DNA of 64,000 bases from Rhizobium viscosum. GTDB taxonomy: Bacteria; Pseudomonadota; Alphaproteobacteria; Rhizobiales; Rhizobiaceae. Position 1 is the first letter of the stretch, and the number at the start of each line of letters is the position of its first letter. This document shows positions 44,883 through 52,364 of this stretch, in pieces. A model generated the notes under the pieces. The model did no database searches and was not told the DNA's origin. It worked only from the letters and a program-made list of their open reading frames with translations. The position numbers and the translations under genes are program-made. The stretch covers positions 744,001 to 808,000 of the forward strand of contig NZ_JADBEC010000002.1 in assembly GCF_014873945.1 (NCBI RefSeq). The letters are read 5' to 3'.

Positions 44883-45721
44883 TGGTCAATTATCGGTCTA
44901 AACGATTGTCGGCCGCCGCCAGCGCGCCCGTCGTCCTCCCGAACTTCTTCGCCCACAGCCTTGGGCGGGGCGGCAGAGGGGCTCTGTTCACCGGCATTTG
45001 TGCTGATGCTGCCGAGGAACAGAGCCCCAATGTTACCAGGGCTGCATTTGGCGTGTCATTGAGGGCTTCCGATATACCGGCGGAGAACGAATATATCTCC
45101 GCCACAATCGATAACCCACGGTTGCGCGAAATAGACTTCGTCATCATCGGATGCGGCGGCTTGGGCTCGCAGATCTCCATCCAGCTTGCAGCCCTTGGCG
45201 CGCGCCATTTCCTTCTGATGGACGCCGGTCGTATCGACAAAAACAACTTGAGCGACCTCGGATGGGCAACTGAAGTCGATCTCGGCTGCCTGAAGACGGA
45301 CAGGCTGGCGAGTTATTTGGCTTCACGGTTTTCGGCCAAGGTCTTCGCGCTACCGGAATTTGCGGGAGGGGTCTCGGCGCTCCGGTTAATCGCTGACTAC
45401 GCCGATAATCCGTTCGTCGTTCTCGCCGGCGACGATTCTCGCCCGGCCCAAGAGTTCCTGACGGCCTGCCGCGCGTCGCATGCCGGGCTGCCGCCCTGTC
45501 TGAATGCGGACAGCTTCGCAGCTCGTTGCATCGAAGGTCCCTTGGCCGCGTCTCGCCTCCCATCGGCCGACGACGACGCATTCTTCGCCAACCTTGCCGT
45601 GTCGAAGATCACTCAGGAGTGCCTTTCGAAAGGCTGGGCTCCGTGGGGACGCCGGTGGGTATTGGAGCTCAAAAGCGATCACGCCGAGCTGCGCTCTTTT
45701 TCCAAAACACTCCGAATGTAA
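44882..45721 (+). CDS. ThiF/E1-like adenylyltransferase
   Basis: A 279-residue protein with an E1/ThiF/MoeB-type Rossmann core. GCGGLGSQ at 90-97 is the nucleotide loop, followed by Asp114, Asp119 and NNL, with Lys138 further on and GDDS near 184. The family adenylates the C-terminus of a protein or peptide. The usual Arg of NLxRQ is replaced (NLSDLG), and no Cys pair for a zinc site is seen, so it is a divergent member that may bind a peptide rather than activate it. It is coupled to the HExxH gene by a one-base overlap; GGAGG precedes the ATG. Confidence 0.78.
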   Translation: MVNYRSKRLSAAASAPVVLPNFFAHSLGRGGRGALFTGICADAAEEQSPNVTRAAFGVSLRASDIPAENEYISATIDNPRLREIDFVIIGCGGLGSQISIQLAALGARHFLLMDAGRIDKNNLSDLGWATEVDLGCLKTDRLASYLASRFSAKVFALPEFAGGVSALRLIADYADNPFVVLAGDDSRPAQEFLTACRASHAGLPPCLNADSFAARCIEGPLAASRLPSADDDAFFANLAVSKITQECLSKGWAPWGRRWVLELKSDHAELRSFSKTLRM

Positions 45722-45730
45722 GGTATGTCC

Positions 45731-46030
45731 ATGAACGCGCTATTTTCCTCGGAATACTGTTGCTCCCTTGGCTCAACAGGCGAAAAGAACGATGAACTGA
45801 CGATCAGCGAAGCTCTTCGTGATCCACTGATCGCCACCGTGAGGCGCGCCTATGGCGTAAGCCCCGAAGAATTCAAGCGACTTCTTGAGACTGCAGCTCG
45901 TGAGCTGGAGGCCAATCCGGCTAAGTCTGTCAACGGAGGTGGGAAGAAGCGGACGACGAGGATGCCCTCTCCCGCCCGCCAACGGGAGGATAGGCAACAT
46001 GTTTGTCGAAACGACGCGGAAAATCGTTGA
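45731..46030 (+). CDS. Small protein downstream of the E1-like gene
   Basis: A 99-residue protein with no recognised domain. It begins MNALFSSEYCCSLGSTG, has a helical middle (TISEALRDPLIATVRRAYGV, then PEEFKRLLETAARELE) and a basic tail after a Gly-Gly-Gly at 69-71. AAGG seven bases before 45731 supports this start over 45725. It follows the E1-like gene by nine bases. It could be a substrate, a leader-bearing precursor or a regulatory partner of the locus; nothing in the sequence decides. Confidence 0.6.
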   Translation: MNALFSSEYCCSLGSTGEKNDELTISEALRDPLIATVRRAYGVSPEEFKRLLETAARELEANPAKSVNGGGKKRTTRMPSPARQREDRQHVCRNDAENR

Positions 46031-46106
46031 CGAGCCTGTCGTCAATCCCGGTCCGAACCGTGGTCCGACATTGGTGTTGGCTGTCCCGCAAGGTCAGGGG
46101 CAATGA
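45999..46106 (+). CDS. Short ORF, candidate peptide
   Basis: A 35-residue frame too short for usual gene calling. It has a strong GGAGG about nine bases upstream and starts MFVETTRKIVDEPVVNPGP; the C-terminal half is rich in Pro, Gly and Gln (ending AVPQGQGQ). It overlaps the end of the preceding small gene in another frame and stops two bases before the DUF982 gene. In this cluster it is a candidate precursor peptide, but coding is unproven. Confidence 0.45.
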   Translation: MFVETTRKIVDEPVVNPGPNRGPTLVLAVPQGQGQ

Positions 46107-46107
46107 G

Positions 46108-46407
46108 ATGGATATCTTGAGAAGCTTCCCAACGATTATTCTTGTTTTTGCGGAAGGGAAAGACCGCAAGGTGATCCGTACCGCCCGCGAGGCTGCCCAA
46201 CTGTTGCTCAAGGAATGGCCCAACGACGATGGTGAGGAATTCTTCACGGCGGTGAAAACCTGCTTGGAGGTCCTTACCGGAGAGACCGATCCCGAGGAAT
46301 TGCACGAAGCAATCGTCCGCGCCGCATATGAAGCGGGTGCCGCAGCGATCACGACTGATCACCGCCTGGGCGTCCTCAGGATCTATCCAGTCAGCGAAGC
46401 CCGATAG
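46108..46407 (+). CDS. DUF982 family protein
   Basis: A 99-residue protein of the DUF982 type that is widespread in rhizobia: IRTAREAAQLLLKEWPNDDGEEF followed by AVKTCLEVLTGETDPEELHEAIVRAAYEAG. The function is unknown. The start at 46108 has AGGGG upstream. It is the last gene of the HExxH/E1 transcription unit, though it may only be a neighbour rather than part of the pathway. Confidence 0.8.
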   Translation: MDILRSFPTIILVFAEGKDRKVIRTAREAAQLLLKEWPNDDGEEFFTAVKTCLEVLTGETDPEELHEAIVRAAYEAGAAAITTDHRLGVLRIYPVSEAR

Positions 46408-46430
46408 TACTGCGTCGAAATGTTCGAACG

Positions 46431-47291
46431 CTATACCCGTCCCGTCGGGCTGGTCCCGAAACTTTCGCGAAACCTGCGGGAGAAGTGCGAGCGCGACACG
46501 TAACCTGCAGCTTCTGCGGCAGCGATTGCCGTAGCGCCGGATGTGATTGCATGTTGCGCGGCCTTCAGGCGCTCGCGTCGCAAGATTGCACGGAAGGAGG
46601 TGCCGTCTGCGGCCAAACGGCGTCTTAGCGTGGACGCTCCAATTCCGAGTTTTCCTGCGACATCGGAAACGTTCCAAGCTTCCGAAGGAGCCGTTGCAAT
46701 CAGCCAGGCGATCTCGTCCGACAGGCTTTGCCTGAAGAGTGGTCGCGCCTCGGCAAGTGGCCGCATCAGTGCCAGAACCTCTGTCAGCCTCAGCCGTTTG
46801 ATCGTTTCGCCGACGCTGACATCGGCGATCACGGATGCTGCGTGGCAAATCGTCTCGACAAGATCAATGCTCAGTGGCACGGCGTCGAGATCGACGGCGC
46901 TACGGGCACATTCCCCAAGCAACAGCGGTGGAATGTCCTGCGGCAGGAACGGCACGTCGAGCCGCAACGCTGCGTAGACGCCGGTTTTATCGTCTGGAAT
47001 GTTGACCACGTCCATCGGCACGCCACCGGGCAACACGAACAGCGACCCGGCCGTGAAGGAGCGGCTGCGATCGCCAAGCCACACGTCCTTTTGGCCGTAG
47101 AGGACGATGCAGATCATGGGGCAATTAAGTCGAAGAGCTGCTACCCGTTCGCGGTCGAAGCAGCAATAGGCGAAAAGCTGCTCGCCGTAAGGATGCATCC
47201 CAACATCGAGCTTTCCCGCCACCATGGGGCGGAGTCGATCGAGCAGGCGGCGGGAAAGCTCGGAACGTCGGTCGCGGATCATCATGTTCAT
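46431..47291 (-). CDS. AraC family transcriptional regulator
   Basis: A 286-residue regulator. The N-terminal sensing domain (about residues 30-170) contains FTAGSLFVLPGGVPMDVVN, and the C-terminal domain holds two helix-turn-helix units, WNVSDVAGKLGIGASTLRRRLAADG and AIAAAEAAGYVSRSHFSRRFRESFG. It is transcribed divergently from the lactonase-like gene and is the likely regulator of it. It converges on the DUF982 gene with 23 bp between. Confidence 0.87.
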   Translation of the reverse strand: MNMMIRDRRSELSRRLLDRLRPMVAGKLDVGMHPYGEQLFAYCCFDRERVAALRLNCPMICIVLYGQKDVWLGDRSRSFTAGSLFVLPGGVPMDVVNIPDDKTGVYAALRLDVPFLPQDIPPLLLGECARSAVDLDAVPLSIDLVETICHAASVIADVSVGETIKRLRLTEVLALMRPLAEARPLFRQSLSDEIAWLIATAPSEAWNVSDVAGKLGIGASTLRRRLAADGTSFRAILRRERLKAAQHAITSGATAIAAAEAAGYVSRSHFSRRFRESFGTSPTGRV

Positions 47292-47424
47292 AAGCGCAAT
47301 CTATGAGAAGGCGCGGCAAGAAAAAATACCGTAGGTGAGCGTTTCGGGCCCAAGCGATCACAAATCTGGCGCAGACCGAGTGGCGAAGAGCGGCACAAGA
47401 AGGATCTTCAACAAGGAGACCTTC

Positions 47425-48273
47425 ATGAAAACCTTCAAATTTGCGCTTGCCATCGGGGCAACAGTGGCATCGCTGTCTTTCGCTTCAACGCCGACACGGG
47501 CTGCTCCAGACCTTGAACTCTGGCGTCTCGATTGCGGCGACGTCACCGTCAAGGATTTATCGATGTTTTCCGACACCTTCGCTTTTGCCGGCAAGAGTAG
47601 CGTGCTGACAGACAGCTGCTACGTGATCCGCCACGGTGGCGACTATCTTCTTTGGGACACCGGGCTTCCTGCCGGCATTATCGGCAAGGCACCCGATCAG
47701 GATGCGCCCATCGGCATCTCGCTCAAAACCGACATCCCGACCCAGTTGAAACAGATCGGCATCAAACCGGAGCAAATCGCAACCGTCGGCATCAGCCATA
47801 ACCATTTCGACCATCTCGGGCAGGCTGCGACCTTTTCGAAAGCCACGCTTATGATCGGCGCTGCCGATTGGCAGGCTTTTCACGACAATCCTCCGCCCTT
47901 CGCTGTTGTACCGGATCTCGTCAAACCCTGGCTCGATGGCAAGGCGAAACTCGACCTCGTGACGGGTGACCGTGATGTCTTCGGCGACGGTTCCGTGATG
48001 ATGCTGTCGATGCCCGGTCATACGAAAGGGGAAGCTGCCCTTCTGGTAAAGCTTGCAAAGATGGGTCCGGTCCTGCTTTCCGGCGATGTCGTGCATTTCG
48101 AGGATAATCTGGCCAGCCACGGCGTGCCGGGCTTCAACGAAAACCGTGCCGACACACTCGCATCAATGGAACGCCTTGAGGCGATTGCGGCCGGACTGAA
48201 CGCAACGCTCGTCATCCAACACGATCCCACCCATATTTCGCGCCTGCCGGCCTTCCCCGAAAGCGCAAGATAA
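47425..48273 (+). CDS. Secreted MBL-fold hydrolase (AHL-lactonase-like)
   Basis: A 282-residue metallo-beta-lactamase-fold hydrolase. An N-terminal signal peptide (MKTFKFALAIGATVASLSFA, cleavage near TRAA) is followed by the zinc motif SHNHFDHLG near residue 130, a further His in MPGHTKGE and Asp in LLSGDVVHF. This layout fits N-acyl-homoserine-lactone lactonases and related lactone or ester hydrolases. Export to the periplasm is predicted. AAGGAG precedes the ATG. It may quench quorum signals, but other lactones are possible. Confidence 0.82.
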   Translation: MKTFKFALAIGATVASLSFASTPTRAAPDLELWRLDCGDVTVKDLSMFSDTFAFAGKSSVLTDSCYVIRHGGDYLLWDTGLPAGIIGKAPDQDAPIGISLKTDIPTQLKQIGIKPEQIATVGISHNHFDHLGQAATFSKATLMIGAADWQAFHDNPPPFAVVPDLVKPWLDGKAKLDLVTGDRDVFGDGSVMMLSMPGHTKGEAALLVKLAKMGPVLLSGDVVHFEDNLASHGVPGFNENRADTLASMERLEAIAAGLNATLVIQHDPTHISRLPAFPESAR

Positions 48274-48291
48274 GCGGCCGGGTGCTACAAA

Positions 48292-48319
48292 TGCCACCGG
48301 CGTTGAAATGCCGGTGGCA
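48292..48319 (+). repeat. Strong hairpin after the lactonase-like gene
   Basis: TGCCACCGGC and GCCGGTGGCA form a perfect 10-bp stem with an eight-base loop, 19 bp after the stop codon. There is no U-tract. It may stop or protect the transcript of the lactonase-like gene. Confidence 0.65.
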
Positions 48320-48834
48320 GCAACACGGTCGGGCTCGCCAAAACCTCGTTCCCTTAGCAACCGGAAGTCCGACATCCGCCCTCACCTGCCCGGCGGTCTT
48401 CTCGCGCTTGATGCTGTGCTCGGCGCTAGATGGTTTTTAGGCAATTGGCGCGCAATAGGCACGCCAACCGCCATACCAGTGATATCGGGCTGGCCTGCGA
48501 GGCTCTTCTTCACCGTTTATCGGCAAAATCGGTTTTGCTAAAATGAATCGCCTGTCGATAAAAGATCATTCACCACCTCATACAATCATACGTTGACATC
48601 AGAAGGGCGGCGCCTGAAGAAGCTGCATCAGCTAATATTCCTCAAATTACATTTCATACATGTTCCACGCGCTAATTCTTCACACCAACGTCTCTCCCTT
48701 CTTCAAACTGACAGGTTGTCTTTGCCCCCTCTCTTTCCAAGTAGGCCAGCCTTTCCAAAGGCAAGTCCCACTATTTCAGGCAAACCGTTGTTTTTAAAAG
48801 AAATAATTAATTTCCCAAAAAATGAGCAGGTTAC

Positions 48835-48857
48835 GAGGGCTGGCTGGCGCCCTTTTT
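48835..48857 (+). terminator. Candidate rho-independent terminator or attenuator
   Basis: AGGGC and GCCCT form a 5-bp stem (plus a G-T pair) with an eight-base loop followed by TTTTTAA, 34 bp before the lipoprotein start. It could end a small RNA or act as an attenuator in the lipoprotein leader. Confidence 0.45.
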
Positions 48858-48890
48858 AATCTATCACTCCAACGCCCTCAGAGAGTTATC

Positions 48891-49445
48891 ATGCGCCTAT
48901 CACGGCTTCTCGCGGCATTTCCTCTTTTTGTCCTCCTTGCCTCGTGCGTTACCACGGATCCGAGACTTGTATCGGCGTTGCGGGAGACATCCGTCACGCA
49001 AATCCGTGTGGAAACAGCTCCCGACGTCAGCATGGGAGGCTTCGATCGCACACGACCCGATCCTCAGCTACCAGCGGTCGTCCAAGCGCTTGATAATTCG
49101 TTGAACCGTGACGTTAAAGGAGTGCCGGGCGGCAAGACCGCGAGCCGGCTGATCGTCACCCTCCACATCGTCGATGTTTCCAGTAAAGCTGGACGCATCA
49201 TTGCCGGCAATGACAGCTATATTTCCGGAACGGTGCGCCTAGAGGACGCAAAGACGGGCCGACTGATTGCTGAGGCTCAAAACATCCGCGGCGAAGACAA
49301 GGGAATTCGAGGTGACGGGGAAATCGGGATCGTCATAGCCATGGCGATCAACGCCGCCCAGTCTTCCCAGACGGAAGATGCTCTCGCACAGAGACTATCA
49401 GATGCCTTCAGCCGCAAGGTGAAGGCCTGGCTGACGCAAAAATAG
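48891..49445 (+). CDS. Lipoprotein of unknown function
   Basis: A 184-residue protein with a short N-terminal signal and the lipobox LLASC (Cys at about residue 19), so it should be lipid-anchored at the cell envelope. The mature part has TSVTQIRVETAPDVSMGG, SRLIVTLHIVDVSSKAGR and AMAINAAQSS, a pattern found in small bacterial lipoproteins without assigned function. It stands alone. The start at 48891 is chosen because it gives the complete signal peptide. Confidence 0.78.
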   Translation: MRLSRLLAAFPLFVLLASCVTTDPRLVSALRETSVTQIRVETAPDVSMGGFDRTRPDPQLPAVVQALDNSLNRDVKGVPGGKTASRLIVTLHIVDVSSKAGRIIAGNDSYISGTVRLEDAKTGRLIAEAQNIRGEDKGIRGDGEIGIVIAMAINAAQSSQTEDALAQRLSDAFSRKVKAWLTQK

Positions 49446-50117
49446 ATCCGGCGATCGAGGCGGTCGAAACTTGTCGGCTAAATAAAAAAAGCGTCCGTTC
49501 CGTTTTCAAGGCAATGCAAGAACAAAATTCTATTGTTGGCGATCGCACAAGACCGGCGACGCAAGCAAGCCGTCGCCGGCATTCACGATGGTAGAACAGG
49601 GCGATGAAGTCCGGGCATGCCTTCCGGACCTCTTTCGGAACGGAGAGGCCTCTCCCGACAAGCCAATAGGCGTCAGGCGTCTTGTCGTCGGGAAGCTTTC
49701 GCTAACCGTCACTGTCGCTGCTGCGCCCGGCCAAACCTGTCGGATCAGACAAGCATGGCCGTTTACAGCGTGGTTCTCGCCCCCGCGCCCTCCGGGCACA
49801 AAAAGGTGCGATCCGAAAGCATCGGTCCGTGCAGAGTGTGTCGATATCCATGACAAGCCTCCAATGGCCAGTCTTGGATCCGATTTTCTCAAATCGCGAA
49901 ACTCCAAACGTTAAATCGTCACTAGGACCTAGTCTGCGGCCCACACTTTTAGCTATATATAGAAAAGGCTTGGCAATCGGCATGCCAGCCGAAAGTTGTA
50001 ATTGCTCGCGTGAAAAGAGGTTTGAACATTTTTAATCAGGACTATCTAAATTAGCTAATACATACCAAAGTTGTGGCGGCGTTGATTTGCGGTGATCGTT
50101 TTCGGGGGAACTCGACC
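49446..50117. other. Intergenic stretch before the GGDEF/EAL gene
   Basis: A 672-bp stretch. Its main feature is the perfect hairpin at 49553-49579. The 3' part (about 49920-50080) is AT-rich and probably holds the promoter of the signalling cluster. Open frames of about 100 residues exist on both strands at 49530-49914 but lack family resemblance and convincing ribosome-binding sites. Confidence 0.4.
49553..49579. repeat. Perfect hairpin
   Basis: CCGGCGACG and CGTCGCCGG pair over 9 bp around a nine-base loop (CAAGCAAGC, itself a CAAG direct repeat). No U-tract on either strand. It may be a transcript end, a repeat-family member or a structured leader. Confidence 0.6.
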
Positions 50118-51788
50118 ATGGAGAGCTCAGACATGCGTAAAGCTCGTGCCACGCGCGCGACTCCTGAAAATAGACAGGAACATGCTCCGAGCCCGGTCGA
50201 TCGGCTCTTATTCTTCGACCACGATTTCAATCCGATCAAAATCTTGCCGGGCGATGAACTGTCCGCTACGCTTACACCCGCGATGTCGCTATGGGAGCAT
50301 TTTCCAGAGCTGGACAAATCGGCGACCACGCAGGCACTCCGCTCAATGGGCGAAGGTGTCCAGTCCTTGCGACTGTCGGTCAATGTCAGGAAACCTGGTT
50401 CGCAAAGCCTGACGATCTTTCAGATCGGAAATATGTACGCCGTTGTTCGATCCGGCGATCGCGTTGACGACGAACGAGCGACCCTATTGCATCTGGCAAC
50501 CCACGATCCGTTGACGGGCTTGCCAAATCGACGCCAGTTTGGCGAGGATCTCGCTGTGTCGTTGACGGAAATAGCCGCCTCGGGCGAGACCTTGTCCCTG
50601 ATGCAGCTTGACCTCGACGACTTCAAGCCTGTGAACGACACGTTGGGTCATCCGGCCGGGGACAAGCTTCTTCAACTTGCTGCTAGCCGCATTCAAGGGT
50701 GCCTTACAGAAGACGACAGGGCCTATCGCCTCGCGGGCGACGAATTCATGGTCATCTCCATGGGCCCGGGACATCCGGCCAAGGGTCACCAACTGGCGGA
50801 AGCCTTGGTTGCGGCATTCCAAAAGCCCTTTACGATCGACGGCATCGCGGTGTTTGTCGGTAGCAGCGTTGGCGTGTCAAGTGCACCACCGGACGGCACG
50901 AGTCCCGAGCAGCTTATGAAGGCGTCAGACGTCGCACTCTACGCCGCGAAGAAAGAAGGTCGCCGTCGTGCAAAATCGTTTGATCCTTCAATGCTTGAAT
51001 TGCTGGAGCAGCGCGAGCTATTGCGCCGGAGCCTTCGAATAGCCCTGGCAAAACACCAATTCTCAATGGAGTATCAACCGATCGCAGAGGCCGGTTCTAT
51101 CGTCGGTTTCGAAGCGCTTCTCAGATGGCACCACCCCTTGCTCGGGAGTATTCCTGCAAGCACCTTCATCCCGATGGCCGAAGCAGATGGCTTGATGCCG
51201 GAAATAGGCGCATGGGTTTTGGAACAGGCATGTCGGGAAGCGATGAACTGGCCGCAGAACTACATCGTCGCCGTCAATGTGTCGGCGGCTGAATTCCTGA
51301 CAAACGGCCTTACCGATCGAATCTCTCAAACGCTGGATCTTGTGGGATTTCCATCGGATCGCCTGGAGCTTGAAATAACCGAGAGCGTGCTGCTCGAGCG
51401 GACCGTCAACAACATCGACACCCTCAATACTCTCAACGTGCTGGGCATCAAAATCGCCCTCGACGACTTCGGGACAGAATATTCATCCCTCAGCTATCTG
51501 AAAACATTCCCCTTCGACACGATAAAAATCGATCGATATTTTATTACCGATCTCGAAAGCGATTTCAAAAGCCAGGTAATCGTCCGCTGTATCATTGAGC
51601 TAGCACATGGCCTCCACATGCGCGTCACTGCCGAAGGGGTTGAGACGGCACAGCAGGCGAAATGGTTGCGCAAGGCGGGATGCGACAGGTTACAAGGCCA
51701 TTTGGTGAGCAGGCCGCTCCCGATCGCGACGGTTGGGGAATTTATCGATCGTGCGAATACATCCCAAAGCCGCGCCACGCAGTTGTGA
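50118..51788 (+). CDS. GGDEF/EAL cyclic-di-GMP protein
   Basis: A 556-residue protein with three parts: a PAS-like N-terminus (about residues 25-115), a GGDEF domain (about 125-285) whose active-site loop reads AGDEF at 206-210, and an EAL domain (about 300-550). The EAL side has EALLRW at 332, NVSAAEF, ELEITES, LDDFGTEYSSLSYL, IKIDR and AEGVET, all the metal and catalytic residues, so phosphodiesterase activity is likely. AGDEF may still permit cyclase activity. It is the first gene of the partner-switching cluster. No transmembrane helix is seen. Confidence 0.9.
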   Translation: MESSDMRKARATRATPENRQEHAPSPVDRLLFFDHDFNPIKILPGDELSATLTPAMSLWEHFPELDKSATTQALRSMGEGVQSLRLSVNVRKPGSQSLTIFQIGNMYAVVRSGDRVDDERATLLHLATHDPLTGLPNRRQFGEDLAVSLTEIAASGETLSLMQLDLDDFKPVNDTLGHPAGDKLLQLAASRIQGCLTEDDRAYRLAGDEFMVISMGPGHPAKGHQLAEALVAAFQKPFTIDGIAVFVGSSVGVSSAPPDGTSPEQLMKASDVALYAAKKEGRRRAKSFDPSMLELLEQRELLRRSLRIALAKHQFSMEYQPIAEAGSIVGFEALLRWHHPLLGSIPASTFIPMAEADGLMPEIGAWVLEQACREAMNWPQNYIVAVNVSAAEFLTNGLTDRISQTLDLVGFPSDRLELEITESVLLERTVNNIDTLNTLNVLGIKIALDDFGTEYSSLSYLKTFPFDTIKIDRYFITDLESDFKSQVIVRCIIELAHGLHMRVTAEGVETAQQAKWLRKAGCDRLQGHLVSRPLPIATVGEFIDRANTSQSRATQL

Positions 51789-51851
51789 GTGCGACGGCTA
51801 CAGCGTGTTCCAGAGACGGCATGCGCCACCCAAGTGCCAACGGAGGATGTT

Positions 51852-52364
51852 TTGGAAGAGATAGCAACTGGCATCGATCGCCATGCATTCACCCTCATGC
51901 TGTCGTTGGAAATGGATGTCGCGTTGGTGAAATCCGAATGGAGATTTTGCGATAGGATTACAGAATATCTCTCCGACATTCTTGGCCAAGGACACAGCGA
52001 CCCGGCGCGATATTCGAATTTTCTTTCGGTCGCGGCAAACGAACTCGTTGAACTTGCATTCCGCTGTTCGGGTCAATCAGGTTTGATGAGTTTCAGTCTC
52101 CATCGAAACGCGACAACAAATCGCCTGACAATTGAACTCCCGCATCGGGACATATCCGGTGGTCGTCACACAAATGTGAGCCTGATCGAGTCTCGCCCTC
52201 CCCTCGTCGATGAGGCACGAGACGGGAAGGCGTTCACGACCGATACGACGGAGCTTTTGGGAGATTTAGCGACAATATTCCGCTCCGCGATCCGGATTGA
52301 AACAGACGGTGCGCAGAGCACGAAGATCGTCGCGGATTTCCCCTTGGCCGAGGACTTCCAATGA
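51852..52364 (+). CDS. slr1658/SiaB-like degenerate histidine-kinase-fold protein
   Basis: A 170-residue protein. ILGQGHSDPARYSNFLSVAANELVELAF resembles the N-box region of GHKL kinase-fold proteins, but no clear glycine-rich ATP loop follows. It matches the slr1658/SiaB-like class found with STAS and PP2C partners. The TTG start at 51852 has GGAGG in front; a GTG at 51789 is possible. It ends overlapping the STAS-methyltransferase start (ATGA), so the two are coupled as kinase-like and substrate-like partners. Confidence 0.65.
   Translation: MEEIATGIDRHAFTLMLSLEMDVALVKSEWRFCDRITEYLSDILGQGHSDPARYSNFLSVAANELVELAFRCSGQSGLMSFSLHRNATTNRLTIELPHRDISGGRHTNVSLIESRPPLVDEARDGKAFTTDTTELLGDLATIFRSAIRIETDGAQSTKIVADFPLAEDFQ

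Larger units (their letters stand above)
48274..48890. other. AT-rich intergenic stretch, possible small RNA
   Basis: A 617-bp stretch between the hydrolase and the lipoprotein genes. It becomes clearly AT-rich from about 48540 and ends with a plus-strand terminator-like hairpin at 48835-48857, just before the lipoprotein start. A terminator placed there without a preceding gene suggests an untranslated RNA or a leader. The open frames in it have no family resemblance. Confidence 0.4.

Noticed and set aside
44882..45721. A bacterial ubiquitin-like conjugation system
   Set aside because: No ubiquitin-like, E2-like or JAB protease gene accompanies the E1-like protein.
48593..48859. An 88-residue open frame in the AT-rich stretch
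   Set aside because: No family resemblance, weak ribosome-binding site, and it runs through a terminator-like hairpin.
49530..49914. Opposed open frames of 108 and 125 residues
   Set aside because: Neither has a good start context or domain; mutual shadows in a non-coding stretch.
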